From positions 1-47,689 of the forward strand of contig WTGU01000067.1 in assembly GCA_011523425.1 (NCBI GenBank): a stretch of 47,689 nucleotides of DNA, in the 5' to 3' direction. The stretch comes from Alphaproteobacteria bacterium. Lineage in GTDB: Bacteria; Pseudomonadota; Alphaproteobacteria; UBA828. This document shows, piece by piece, positions 1 through 8,988 of this stretch. Below the pieces are notes generated by a model that worked only from the letters and a program-made list of their open reading frames with translations, had not been told where the DNA came from and searched no databases. Each line of letters begins with the position of its first letter. The first letter of the stretch is position 1. A program made the translations under genes and the position numbers.

Positions 1-92
1 GCCGGGGTGAGGTGGGGGAAGCTCGGGCAACACCGCACGAAGATTGGGCACCCGCGGCAAGTCGCTGCGATCGTGTCTGAACGAAAAATGCT

Positions 93-3062
93 CTAGCGGC
101 TGGCGAGCCGCGCGGGCGCGGGCATCTCGGCGAGCAGCACCGTGATCTTCTGCACCTGCCGCTGAAACGCGGCGAGTTCGGGCCCCGCCAGCTTGCGGCC
201 GGCCGGCAGCTTGAGCGTCATCGGATTGATTCGCCTGTCGCCCTGCATCACCTCGTAGTGGAGGTGAGGGCCGGTCGACATTCCGGTGGAGCCGACATAG
301 CCGATGACCTGCCCCTGGCGGACCCGCTTGCCCCTCGCCATGCCCTTCGCATAGCCGCTCAGGTGCGCATAGCCGGTGCTGTAGGTGCTGTTGTGCCGGA
401 TGCGGATGTATTTGCCGTAGTTGCCGTAGCGGCCGATCATAGAGATCGCCCCGTCACCGGCGGCGAAGATCGGCGTGCCTATCGGCGCGGCGAAGTCGAG
501 GCCCAGATGCTTCTTGTTGTAGCCGAGGATGGGGTGCATGCGCATGCCGTAGCCGGATGAAAGTCGCGCGCCGTTGATCGGTGTCCGCATGAGAGCCTTG
601 CGCACGCTGGCGCCCGTCGCGTCCAGGTAGTCCGCCGGCCCCTCCGCGGGCTCGTAGCGGAAGAGCTCGATCGTGCGCTTGCCGGCTTCGAGCGAGGCGT
701 AGAGGAGGGGACCGTTTTCCACGAACTCGCCGGCCATGTCGTACGCCGCCTCGTAGAGGACCTCGAAACGGTCGCCCGGCTGGAGATCGCGCTGGAAGTC
801 GACGTCGTAGCTGAAGATGTGCACCATCTCCATGAAGACCTGGTTCGGCATTCCCGCCGCGTCCGCCGCCACGTAGAGGCTCGATTCGATGGTGCCCGCG
901 TTCCTCTCCAGAATGCGGTCCAGCGGCCGGTCCACCACGCTCGGCAGGAAGAGGCCGTCATCGCCGCGCGTCACCACGACATCGCGGTCCGGCGCCACGT
1001 CGAGAGCGACGGCGGCGAGTCTCGGGGCGTCGCTCGACCCGTTCACCGGATCGAACGAGAGCGAGAGGGTCTGGCCGACCTGCAGCCGGCGTGGATTGTG
1101 GACCTGACGGAAGGCGACGATCACCGATTCGGCCTCCTCGCGCGAGCCGCCGGCCCGGGTCAGCGCGGCCGACAGCGTGTCGCCCGCGCGCAGGACGACC
1201 TGCTTCCGCACCAGGCCGTCGTCTTCGTCGACAAGGTCGCTGACGGTCCCGTTGACGGTGTTGCCGTCGATCGCGCCCATGGCGGGCGGCGGCAGCGGCG
1301 CGGCGGCGGCGACGAAAGCGCCGTCCATCACCTGCCCGCGGGTAGGTGCCGGCGCCTCCTGCTCCTTCTCGCCCTCGGCCGGTGCGCCGGTCGCGGCAAT
1401 GCGCCGGAGCGGTGCGGGGGTCAGCACGATTCGGGTCGTCGTCTCGGCCTCGAAGGTTCCGGCGGCGGTGCGTGTCACCTTGACGTAGCGATCGTCGCCG
1501 GTGCGCAGCGCGACGGCGGCGAGCGTATCCGCTCCCGTCTCGTCGATGCCGGTCACCAGGGTGATTTCCTGTCCGATACGGAGCCGCCTCAGATTGAACA
1601 TCGTGCGGGCCGCCTCGATGGCGCGGTCCGCCTCCACGCGGTCGATCCCGTGCCGTCGCAGGATTGCCATCAGGGTGTCGCCCGACCGCACCTCGATGTG
1701 CTTGGCCGATGTCGGCAGAGGTGCCGGCGCCGGCGCCGCAGCCACCGTCGGCGCGCTCTCGGGCTTGGCTTGCGTGCCCGTCGCGGTCGGTTCGGCCGGT
1801 TTCGCGGTCGGCACGGCCGGCTTCGCGGTCAGCCAGGCCCTGGGCGCCTCCCTGGTAATCCGGCTCGAGAAGCGCCCCTTCTCACCCCGCTCGACCTGGA
1901 TGAATCGGCCCTTCGGGAGCGCGATATCCAGCCTCGCGATGCGCGGCTCGAAGCCCGGCACCGGCCGTTTCGTGACCCGCACGGTGATGCCGGCGGGAAG
2001 GCGGCGCGGATTGAACACGCGGCGCAGGCTCTGCACGAGCGCGTCCGCCTCGGGCCTGCGTACCTCCGCATCGAGGAGGAGATCCATCAGGGTGCTGCCC
2101 GCGCGCAGGGTACGGCGCAGTTCGACGGTCGCCTGCTCCGGCTCCGCCGCACCCGTATTTTCGCCGCTCTCGTCGGGCCGGGGGGCGGCCGGCTGTGCAG
2201 CGGCCGCGGCCGGTGCGATATCGGCCGCGACCGAAGCGACATCGGCGGCGGCAGGGCCGTCCGGCTTGAGCCGCGGAACTGCGAGCTCTCCCGTCCCGGC
2301 GCTCGCGATGGGAGCGAGCTCGGCCGCCCTGAGCGCGGTGCCGGTCGTCCGTTGCGCGGCGAATCCGCCGCCATCGGTGCGGATGACGGCCACCGCCCGG
2401 TCGTCGTCGAGATAGAGCGCGATGCCGCGCAGCCGGGCCCTGCCGTCCGCATCGCGCCCCGCCGCGATCGAGATGACCTGCCCCGGCATCAGCTCGCGCG
2501 GGTCGAAATCCGTCCTCAGTGCTCTCACGACGGCGTCCACGGTCTCGCCGTCGACGCCGTGGCGGCTCAGGATGCCGCCGATCGTCTCGTTGCGCCGCAC
2601 CGTCACGGTGCGGCCTTCGCGGTCGAACGCCACTTCCGACAGCGGAATGGGGCGGGTGAGCGGGAGTCGGGTGCGGCGCGCGCTGTAGCGGCCGTTCGGG
2701 CGCCGATTCGCCTCGACGAACCGTTCCTTCCCCGTCTGGACGCTGATGGCGAGCGGAACGCGCCGGCCCTCATCCTCCAGACGGAACAGAAGCCGGACTT
2801 CGTGGCCGACCCGCATGCGCCGCAGGTTCGTCTTTCGCTGCACCGCGGTTGCGATCCAGCCGGCGTCCACCGGGCTCACGCCGGCCCTGCCCAGCAGGAT
2901 GGAGAGCGTGTCGCCGCGCTCGACGCGGAGGGTTTCGAGCTCCGTCGCGTCCTCTGTTGACGCCAGTGCCGCCTGCATCGGCGCCGACAGGACAACCGCG
3001 ACTCCTGCGATCAGCAGGAGTCCCGCAACCAGCCATGTCCAGCGTCGAAAGCGGCGATCCAT
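93..3062 (-). CDS. M23 family peptidoglycan endopeptidase with five LysM-like repeats
   Basis: Predicted periplasmic, membrane-anchored zinc endopeptidase that cuts peptidoglycan cross-links. I chose the ATG at 3062 (989 aa), because an upstream in-frame start only adds a basic, low-complexity stretch. Residues 8-28 form one N-terminal membrane anchor. Five LysM/OapA-like modules follow at about 44-94, 152-200, 313-364, 455-504 and 619-670; each ends with a version of NPRRLxxGQ. After most modules comes a short segment with a pattern like RYVKVTRTAAGTF. Ala/Pro-rich linkers lie around 265-310 and 410-452. The catalytic M23 domain spans about 830-945 and keeps the zinc ligands H852 and D856 (HLGLD) and H935 (HLHYEV), plus H900. 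Single-repeat relatives (MepM type) are about half this length, so the five-fold repeat is unusual. It ends the minus-strand pair with the DUF465 gene. Family is certain; the exact cleavage specificity is not. Confidence 0.93.
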   Translation of the reverse strand: MDRRFRRWTWLVAGLLLIAGVAVVLSAPMQAALASTEDATELETLRVERGDTLSILLGRAGVSPVDAGWIATAVQRKTNLRRMRVGHEVRLLFRLEDEGRRVPLAISVQTGKERFVEANRRPNGRYSARRTRLPLTRPIPLSEVAFDREGRTVTVRRNETIGGILSRHGVDGETVDAVVRALRTDFDPRELMPGQVISIAAGRDADGRARLRGIALYLDDDRAVAVIRTDGGGFAAQRTTGTALRAAELAPIASAGTGELAVPRLKPDGPAAADVASVAADIAPAAAAAQPAAPRPDESGENTGAAEPEQATVELRRTLRAGSTLMDLLLDAEVRRPEADALVQSLRRVFNPRRLPAGITVRVTKRPVPGFEPRIARLDIALPKGRFIQVERGEKGRFSSRITREAPRAWLTAKPAVPTAKPAEPTATGTQAKPESAPTVAAAPAPAPLPTSAKHIEVRSGDTLMAILRRHGIDRVEADRAIEAARTMFNLRRLRIGQEITLVTGIDETGADTLAAVALRTGDDRYVKVTRTAAGTFEAETTTRIVLTPAPLRRIAATGAPAEGEKEQEAPAPTRGQVMDGAFVAAAAPLPPPAMGAIDGNTVNGTVSDLVDEDDGLVRKQVVLRAGDTLSAALTRAGGSREEAESVIVAFRQVHNPRRLQVGQTLSLSFDPVNGSSDAPRLAAVALDVAPDRDVVVTRGDDGLFLPSVVDRPLDRILERNAGTIESSLYVAADAAGMPNQVFMEMVHIFSYDVDFQRDLQPGDRFEVLYEAAYDMAGEFVENGPLLYASLEAGKRTIELFRYEPAEGPADYLDATGASVRKALMRTPINGARLSSGYGMRMHPILGYNKKHLGLDFAAPIGTPIFAAGDGAISMIGRYGNYGKYIRIRHNSTYSTGYAHLSGYAKGMARGKRVRQGQVIGYVGSTGMSTGPHLHYEVMQGDRRINPMTLKLPAGRKLAGPELAAFQRQVQKITVLLAEMPAPARLASR

Positions 3063-3156
3063 ACCCCGAATCAGTCCCCAAGCGACACGCACACGCGCCG
3101 ACTTGTCAGTTGGGAGCGATGAGAGAACACCAAGCCTGAAGATACGCCGGCGCCTT

Positions 3157-3181
3157 GTCAATCGCGCGAGGGTCAATCGCG
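3157..3181. repeat. 10-bp direct repeat upstream of the M23 gene
   Basis: GTCAATCGCG occurs twice, at 3157-3166 and 3172-3181 (period 15). Read on the minus strand, this is two copies of CGCGATTGAC about 100 bp before the M23 start. Each contains a TTGAC core that could be a -35 element, but I found no well-spaced -10 box. It may be a tandem operator or chance. Confidence 0.4.
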
Positions 3182-3264
3182 TGACGCCGGAGGCGATCCG
3201 GAAATCCCGTGATTCCCGAGACTTGGGCGTGTCGCTGGTTCACAACGCAGGCCCGGTGCCAGCC

Positions 3265-3513
3265 CTAGCGTCTGCTACTGGCGCCCGATCGGCGCCCTGC
3301 GCCTGCACTTGCCGTTTGCAATCGTGCGATCTCGTCCTTGACCTTGAGCTTGCGGCGCTTCAGGTCGGTGAGCGACAGCCCGTCCGGCGCCGGCCGCCGG
3401 GCTTCTTCCTGGATCGCCCGTTCCAGCCCCGCATGTCTCGCGGCGAGAGTGGCAAGATAATCGTCGACCCCGATCTCGTAGACCAGTGTGAGAGGGTCGA
3501 TCCGCGAGTACAT
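3265..3513 (-). CDS. DUF465 (YdcH-like) small helical protein
   Basis: An 82-residue, highly charged protein. The central pattern (HAGLERAIQEEAR, then LSLTDLKRRKLKVKDEIARLQ at about 27-65) is the signature of the DUF465/YdcH family, which are short, mostly helical proteins common in Proteobacteria and without an established function. The C-terminus is an Ala/Gly/Arg tail. It stands alone on the minus strand, divergent from purH, with 148 bp between the two starts. The M23 gene lies 202 bp downstream on the same strand. No signal peptide or membrane segment is visible. Family assignment is by pattern recognition only. Confidence 0.82.
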   Translation of the reverse strand: MYSRIDPLTLVYEIGVDDYLATLAARHAGLERAIQEEARRPAPDGLSLTDLKRRKLKVKDEIARLQTASAGAGRRSGASSRR

Positions 3514-3661
3514 CTGTCGTTGGATCTCTCTGGGACTGTCTCGTCGGAGCGTGCTGTAGGCGTGCCACGGAAGATTGGCGATTCCGACGTCAGTATGTCA
3601 TATCGCCCGCACCATTGCCACCGCGCCAGCCGGCCACGACACGGCCCCGGGGAGTTCGTCG

Positions 3662-5251
3662 ATGCCTGACGCGCAAGGCCGGCCCATCGCCCGCGCCCTG
3701 ATCTCGGTTTCGGACAAGAGCGGCCTCGTGCCGTTCGCCTCCCGGCTGGCACGATCGGGCGTCGCCATTCTCTCCACCGGCGGCACGGCACGGACGCTTC
3801 GCGAGGCCGGCATCGCGGTCACCGACGTCTCCGACCACACCGGCTTTCCGGAGATCATGGACGGCCGGGTCAAGACCCTGCATCCGGCGATCCACGGCGG
3901 GATTCTCACCCGCAGGGACGACGCCGGCCACCGCGCGGCACTGGAGGCGCACGGCATCGCCGGCATCGACCTCGTCGCGGTCAACCTCTACCCCTTCGAG
4001 GAGGCGGTGCGGGAGGGTGCCGCGCTCGACACCTGCATCGAGACCATCGACATCGGCGGCCCGGCGATGATCCGGGCGGCGGCCAAGAACCACGAGGACG
4101 TGACGGTGGTGGTGCAGCCCTCGGACTACCAGGCCGTGCTGGACGACATGGAGGCGCTCGGCGGCGCCACCAGCCTGGCCCTGCGCCGCCGCCTGGCGGC
4201 GACGGCGTTCGCGCGGACCGCCGCCTACGATGCCGCCATCGCCCGCCGGTTCGCGGCCGAAGCTGAGGGCGAGATGCTGCCGTCCCGCATGGTGCTCGGC
4301 GGCGCGCGCGCCCGGCTGCTGCGCTATGGCGAGAACCCGCATCAGAGCGCCGCTCTCTATGTCGACCCCACGGCCCCGCCGGGCATCGCCCAGGCCGATC
4401 TGATCCAGGGCAAGGAGCCGAGCTACAACAATCTGGCCGATGCCGATGCGGCGTTCGCGCTGGTGCGCGAGTTCGGCCCGCCCGCCATCGCCATCGTCAA
4501 GCACGGCAACCCCTGCGGCGTCGGCGTCGCGGACAGCCTCGCCGCGGCCTACGAGAAGGCGCGGGCCTGCGATCCGGTGAGCGCCTTCGGCGGCGTGGTC
4601 GCGGCCAACCGTGCGCTCGACGGCGCTACTGCGGGCGCCATCGCCGACCTCTTCACCGAGGTCGTGGTCGCGCCCGAAGCGGATGCGGACGCGCGCGCCG
4701 CCCTTGCCGCCAAGCGCGACCTGCGTCTGCTGCTCACGGGCACGCACACGGGCGACGGCGACGAGCGGCTGGTGCTGCGCGCTCTCTCGGACGGCTTTCT
4801 GATGCAGACCGGGGACAATGTGCGCGTCACTGCCGACATGCTCGAGACGGTGACCAGGCGTGAGCCGACGGAAGGGGAGCGCGCGGACCTCCTGTTCGCG
4901 TTCACCGTCGCCAAGCATGTGAAATCGAACGCCATCGTCTATGCCAGGGGCGGCGCCACCGTCGGCATCGGCGCGGGCCAGATGAGCCGCGTCGATTCCT
5001 CCCGCATCGCGGCGCAGAAGGCGGCCGACGCGTCGGCCGCCGCCGGCGAGGACCGCTCGCGGGCGGAGGGCTGCGTGGTGGCGTCGGACGCGTTCTTTCC
5101 CTTCGCCGACGGGCTGCTCGCGGCCGCCCAGGCCGGTGCCACGGCGGTGATCCAGCCGGGAGGCTCCAAGCGCGATGCCGAGGTCATCGCCGCGGCCGAC
5201 GAGAAGGGCCTCGCCATGGTCTTCACCGGCGTCCGCCACTTCCGCCACTAG
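3662..5251 (+). CDS. purH: Bifunctional AICAR transformylase / IMP cyclohydrolase
   Basis: Catalyses the last two steps of de novo IMP synthesis in the cytoplasm: formylation of AICAR with 10-formyl-THF, then ring closure to IMP. The protein has 529 residues, the usual PurH length. The N-terminal MGS-like cyclohydrolase domain (about 1-150) shows [18 protein letters not shown] and [13 protein letters not shown]. The transformylase domain fills the rest and carries the catalytic Lys-His pair in IVKHGNPCG. The ATG at 3662 is preferred over an in-frame upstream start at 3575, because homology begins here and a GGGGAG ribosome-binding site lies 7-8 nt upstream. The PfkB kinase gene follows after 12 nt, so they are probably co-transcribed. 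purF, from the same pathway, is in the minus-strand block further right. Confidence 0.97.
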   Translation: MPDAQGRPIARALISVSDKSGLVPFASRLARSGVAILSTGGTARTLREAGIAVTDVSDHTGFPEIMDGRVKTLHPAIHGGILTRRDDAGHRAALEAHGIAGIDLVAVNLYPFEEAVREGAALDTCIETIDIGGPAMIRAAAKNHEDVTVVVQPSDYQAVLDDMEALGGATSLALRRRLAATAFARTAAYDAAIARRFAAEAEGEMLPSRMVLGGARARLLRYGENPHQSAALYVDPTAPPGIAQADLIQGKEPSYNNLADADAAFALVREFGPPAIAIVKHGNPCGVGVADSLAAAYEKARACDPVSAFGGVVAANRALDGATAGAIADLFTEVVVAPEADADARAALAAKRDLRLLLTGTHTGDGDERLVLRALSDGFLMQTGDNVRVTADMLETVTRREPTEGERADLLFAFTVAKHVKSNAIVYARGGATVGIGAGQMSRVDSSRIAAQKAADASAAAGEDRSRAEGCVVASDAFFPFADGLLAAAQAGATAVIQPGGSKRDAEVIAAADEKGLAMVFTGVRHFRH

Positions 5252-5263
5252 GCGCGGGTTCCG

Positions 5264-6202
5264 ATGATCGTCGTCTTCGGCTCGATCAACGCCGATCTCC
5301 TGTTCGCCGTCGACGCCCTGCCGCGCGCCGGCGAGACGGTGCTCTGCCCCGGCCATCGGGCAGTGGCCGGCGGCAAGGGCCTCAATCAGGCGGTCGCCGC
5401 CGCGTGTGCCGCTACCGACCCCGCGACCTCCGTCCAGATGGTGGGCCGCGTCGGCCCCGACGGCTTCGCCACGCTCGCGCTCGGCGCGCTCGAGGACGCC
5501 GGCGTCGGGACCGAGGCGGTCACCCGGAGCGCGCTGCCCACCGGCTGCGCCGCGGTGATCGTGGACCGGGCGGGCGAGAACCAGATCACCGTGGCGAGCG
5601 GCGCCAACACGGACCTTTCGCCAGACGCGCTGCCCGACGCGTGGCTCGAGCCGGAGACGGTGCTCGTGCTGCAGATGGAGGTCCCGCTCGAGTCCAACTG
5701 GGCGGCGGTCGAGCGGGCCAAGGCGCGCGGTGCCCGCGTGGTCCTCAACCTGGCGCCCGCCAAGCCGGTGCCGGCCGCCCTGCTGCCCGCATTTGACGTC
5801 GTGGTGGTGAACGAGATCGAGGCAGGCATGCTGGCCGAGGCGCTGGGACTGGTCGCCGCCTCCGGCGAGGACGCCGGGTGCGCCATCGCAGGCCGCTACG
5901 GCGTGACGACGGTGGTGAGCCTGGGCAGCGCCGGGGCTGCCGCCTTCACGCCCGATGCGGCCTGGCGCTCGGGCGCGCTGGCGATCGAGCCCGTGGACAC
6001 GGTCGGCGCGGGCGATGCCTTCGTCGCCGGCCTCGCGCTCGGGCTGGAAGCGGGCGCGCCGCTGCCCCGGATGCTGCAGCGGGCGAGCGTCATCGGCGGG
6101 CTCGCCTGCCTCGGCGAGGGCGCCGCGCCGGCGATGCCGCAGGCCGCAGAGGTCGAGGCCCGCCTCGCCGATCTGGCGCCGGCGCAGCCCCTCGATCTAT
6201 GA
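5264..6202 (+). CDS. PfkB/ribokinase family sugar kinase
   Basis: ATP-dependent kinase of the PfkB family, 312 residues. The N-terminal substrate motif GGKG(L)NQA is present near residue 35, and the C-terminal ATP/catalytic motif DTVGAGDAF lies at 245-253 with catalytic Asp251. The overall pattern (FGSINADLLF at the start, VVNEIEA in the middle) is closest to ribokinase. The true substrate (ribose, deoxyribose, another pentose or a nucleoside) cannot be read from the sequence. It is 12 nt downstream of purH. Its stop overlaps the stop of the convergent mtnA gene by 6 bp, so a link to 5-thioribose or 5-deoxyribose salvage is possible but is only an inference. Confidence 0.88.
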   Translation: MIVVFGSINADLLFAVDALPRAGETVLCPGHRAVAGGKGLNQAVAAACAATDPATSVQMVGRVGPDGFATLALGALEDAGVGTEAVTRSALPTGCAAVIVDRAGENQITVASGANTDLSPDALPDAWLEPETVLVLQMEVPLESNWAAVERAKARGARVVLNLAPAKPVPAALLPAFDVVVVNEIEAGMLAEALGLVAASGEDAGCAIAGRYGVTTVVSLGSAGAAAFTPDAAWRSGALAIEPVDTVGAGDAFVAGLALGLEAGAPLPRMLQRASVIGGLACLGEGAAPAMPQAAEVEARLADLAPAQPLDL

Positions 6203-7297
6203 CGAGGCCACCTCGCCTCTCTCGGGGAAGAGGTCGCGGAGGCCCCGCTCCGATGCCTCGCACACGCCGCGGTCGGTGATGAGAGCGGTCACCAGCCGCG
6301 CTGGCGTCACGTCGAAGGCGTAGTTGGCGGCGCGGCTGCCGGCGGGCGTCAGCGCCACTTTCGTCTCCCGGCCGGCCTCGTCGCGCCCGGTGATGGTCAG
6401 CACCTCGTCCTCGGCCCGCTGCTCGATGGGTGTGTCGGCGCCGTCCGCGAGGCTCCAGTCGATGGTGGGATGGGGCAGCGCGACGTAGAAGGGGATGCCG
6501 TTGTCGCCGGCGGCCAGCGCCTTCAGATAGGTGCCGATCTTGTTGCACACGTCGCCGCGGGCGGTGGTGCGGTCGGTGCCGGTGATGCAGAGGTCGACCA
6601 TGCCGCGCTGCATCAGATGGCCGCCGGCGTTGTCCACGATGACCGTGTGCGGCACCCCGTGGCTTGCGAGCTCCCAGGCGGTAAGCGCCGCGCCCTGGTT
6701 GCGGGGCCGCGTCTCGTCGACCCAGACATGGACCGGAATTCCCTCGTCGTGGGCCAGGTAGAGCGGCGCCAGCGCCGTTCCCCAGTCGACCGCGGCGAGC
6801 CAGCCGGCGTTGCAATGGGTCAGCACGTTGACCGGGCCGTCCTTCTCGCCGGCCGCCCGCTCCACCAGCGCGAGCCCGTTCTCCCCGATCGCCCGGTTGA
6901 TGGCGACGTCCTCGTCGCAGATCTCGCCCGCGCGCCGATAGGCTGCGGCGGCGCGCTCGCCCGCGCCCAAGGGGCGGAGCCTCCGGCCCAGGTCCTCCAG
7001 CGCCCAGCGCAGGTTGACCGCGGTCGGCCGGGTGGCGGCGAGCAGCGCGATGGCGTTCTCCAGACTGGCATCGCCCGGGTCGTCGGCGAGCGCCAGCGCC
7101 AGGCCGTAGGCCGCGGTCGCGCCTATGAGCGGCGCGCCCCGCACCACCATCGTCCTGATGGCGTCCGCCGCATCGTCCACGGTGCGGAGCGGGCGGGTCG
7201 CGAAACTGTGCGGAAGCCGCGTCTGGTCGATGACGACGACCGTGCGGCCGTCCTCGTCCAGCCAGATGCTGCGATAGGGGCGGCCGTCGACCTTCAC
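6197..7297 (-). CDS. mtnA: S-methyl-5-thioribose-1-phosphate isomerase
   Basis: Converts 5-methylthioribose-1-phosphate to 5-methylthioribulose-1-phosphate in methionine salvage or the 5-deoxynucleoside shunt. It has 366 residues, normal for the family. The substrate-binding RGAPLIGATAAYG is at 53-65, catalytic Cys162 is in THCNAGW, and catalytic Asp242 is in TGTDR; these match Cys160/Asp240 of the Bacillus enzyme. It is related to eIF2B-like proteins, but both catalytic residues mark it as a true MtnA. The start is GTG at 7297 and shares a GTGA overlap with the end of the upstream RraA-like gene, so translation is probably coupled. None of mtnB, mtnC, mtnD, mtnK or mtnP is in the window. Confidence 0.95.
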   Translation of the reverse strand: MKVDGRPYRSIWLDEDGRTVVVIDQTRLPHSFATRPLRTVDDAADAIRTMVVRGAPLIGATAAYGLALALADDPGDASLENAIALLAATRPTAVNLRWALEDLGRRLRPLGAGERAAAAYRRAGEICDEDVAINRAIGENGLALVERAAGEKDGPVNVLTHCNAGWLAAVDWGTALAPLYLAHDEGIPVHVWVDETRPRNQGAALTAWELASHGVPHTVIVDNAGGHLMQRGMVDLCITGTDRTTARGDVCNKIGTYLKALAAGDNGIPFYVALPHPTIDWSLADGADTPIEQRAEDEVLTITGRDEAGRETKVALTPAGSRAANYAFDVTPARLVTALITDRGVCEASERGLRDLFPERGEVASS

Positions 7298-7980
7298 GAG
7301 CCGGCGCCCGCCTTCGTCATCATGTCGTAGCGCACCCTGTCGTGGGCCTCGACCGGGTCCACGCCCTGGCGCACCGCCTCGATGATGCCTTCCTCGATGT
7401 TCTTGAAGAGCGTGGCATGCTCCAGCACCTCGGCGGCGCGGGCGCGGGGGACGACGCAGACGCCGTTCTCGTCGGCCACGATGATGTCGCCCGGCGCCAC
7501 CGGGACGCCGCCCAGCCGCACGGGGATGGCGTAGCCGGCGCAGGCGCAGCGGTTACGGATCGACTGCTGGATGAAGCCCCGGCCGTAGACCGGCAGGTTC
7601 AGCGCCTTGTACTCGTCGATGTCGCGGGTGACGCCGTCGATCACCGTGCCGACGAGGCCGAAGTGCCGGGTGGTGAAGCCGGCGACGCCGCCATAGCTGT
7701 TCACGTCCATCCGCCCGCCCTGGTCGATCACCAGCACGTCGCCGGGATTGCCCCGCTTGACCGCCTCGAGCGTGCCGAGCACGGGCGATTCCTCGGCCTC
7801 GCCCACGGGCATCAGCTTCAGCGTCGCGGCGGGGCCGACGATCCTGGCGCAGCTGTCCCACAGCGGGCCGATGCCGTGCGGTGCGCCGGCGATACCGGCG
7901 CGGTCGAGGCCGTCCGAGACGTTGGCGGTGGAGAGGCGGCGAAAGCCCTCGATCAGGTCTCTGAGGTCGGCGGCGGTCAT
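7294..7980 (-). CDS. RraA superfamily protein (HMG/CHA aldolase-like)
   Basis: A 228-residue member of the RraA/dimethylmenaquinone methyltransferase-like superfamily. Biochemically studied members are divalent-metal aldolases that cleave 4-hydroxy-4-methyl-2-oxoglutarate or related acids to pyruvate, or decarboxylate oxaloacetate. The family's Gly-rich segment (YGGVAG, about 96-101) and the Arg-Asp catalytic pair (TRD, R119/D120) are present, which argues for an active aldolase and against a pure RNase E regulator. An SD-like GGGAG precedes the ATG at 7980. The gene overlaps the start of mtnA by 4 bp. Upstream is the PanE-like reductase (30 nt gap). The substrate is unknown; the coupling to mtnA suggests, but does not show, a role in pentulose-phosphate salvage. 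Confidence 0.85.
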   Translation of the reverse strand: MTAADLRDLIEGFRRLSTANVSDGLDRAGIAGAPHGIGPLWDSCARIVGPAATLKLMPVGEAEESPVLGTLEAVKRGNPGDVLVIDQGGRMDVNSYGGVAGFTTRHFGLVGTVIDGVTRDIDEYKALNLPVYGRGFIQQSIRNRCACAGYAIPVRLGGVPVAPGDIIVADENGVCVVPRARAAEVLEHATLFKNIEEGIIEAVRQGVDPVEAHDRVRYDMMTKAGAGS

Positions 7981-8010
7981 GGTCGCTCCCGATCCGATTG
8001 CTGCATGGGT

Positions 8011-8952
8011 CTACTGCTGCTCGTCCGGCGGCCCGCGGAAGCCCCTCTCCTTGGCCCGGATCAGCGCCGAGACGAGCGTGTTGTAGGGCGCTTCGAGGCC
8101 GAGCGCCAGAGCCTCCGGCGGGATCGCACCGTTGATGGCGTCGATCTCCGAGCGGCGGCCGGCGAGGTGGTCCAGCAGCATCGAGGGACGTGCGCCGGGG
8201 ATCTTGGCGCCGAAGTCGCGCACGTAGGCGACGGGCTCCTCGAAGTCGAGGCGGACGCCGCGTGCGCGCGCGACACGGAATGCCTCGGCGGCGCAGCCGG
8301 ACGCGATGGGCCAGGCGTCCGCATCGGCCATGATCTCGCCCACCGTGAGCCCGGTCAGCGCCGCCGTGCCGCTGTAGCAGACGTTGCAGATCAGCTTCTC
8401 CCAGACGAGCTGGTCGATGTCGTCGAAGCACCTGACGGTGAAGCCGGACTCCCGCCAGAGCGCGGCGATGCGCTCCAGCCGGGGCGTCACCGCGCCGTTC
8501 GCCTCGCCAAGCCGTACCAGCTCCATGCCGTTGTGATGAGCGTGGCCCGGCGCCTTGATCGAGGCGCCGAAGCCGCCCACCACCCCGATGATGACGCGTT
8601 CCGCGCCCATGATGCGGGCGACCCTGGCGGCGCTGCCGAGGCCGTTCTGGATGGTCAGCACCGGGGTCTCCGGGCCGAGCAGGGCGCGCGCGCCGGCAGC
8701 CGCCTCCTCCACCTGCGGCGCCTTGGTGGCGATGATGACGAGGTCGCAGGGGCCGACGGCGGCCGGATCGCTGGTGGCGCCCAGCGCCACCGTGCGGTCG
8801 CCGCTCGCGCCTTCGAGCCGGAGACCGTTCGCCGCCATCGCGTCGACATGGGCCTGCCAGGTGTCGATGGCCCAGACCTCGTTGCCGGCATCGGCCATGA
8901 GCGCCGCATAGACGCAGCCCATGGCGCCGGCGCCGACGATCCCGATCTTCAT
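8011..8952 (-). CDS. panE: Ketopantoate reductase family protein (2-dehydropantoate 2-reductase-like)
   Basis: A 313-residue NADPH-dependent reductase of the ApbA/PanE family, which reduces 2-dehydropantoate to pantoate in coenzyme A synthesis. The Rossmann motif GIVGAGAMGCVYA is at residues 4-16. The segment LTIQNGLG and the conserved Lys in WEKLICNVCYS (the PanE catalytic lysine region) are visible. Many genomes carry several paralogues that act on other 2-oxo acids, so the gene symbol is tentative. It lies between an SDR gene (36 nt upstream) and the RraA-like gene (30 nt downstream) in one minus-strand run, which leaves room for a catabolic role. The start ATG at 8952 has an AAGGAG about 12 nt upstream. 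Confidence 0.8.
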   Translation of the reverse strand: MKIGIVGAGAMGCVYAALMADAGNEVWAIDTWQAHVDAMAANGLRLEGASGDRTVALGATSDPAAVGPCDLVIIATKAPQVEEAAAGARALLGPETPVLTIQNGLGSAARVARIMGAERVIIGVVGGFGASIKAPGHAHHNGMELVRLGEANGAVTPRLERIAALWRESGFTVRCFDDIDQLVWEKLICNVCYSGTAALTGLTVGEIMADADAWPIASGCAAEAFRVARARGVRLDFEEPVAYVRDFGAKIPGARPSMLLDHLAGRRSEIDAINGAIPPEALALGLEAPYNTLVSALIRAKERGFRGPPDEQQ

Positions 8953-8988
8953 GGCTCTCGCACGCTCCTTCTTGGTGAGGACCCCGGT

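Noticed and set aside
1-92. Left-end stretch before the M23 stop
   Set aside because: No ORF, hairpin with T-run or known motif that I could support.
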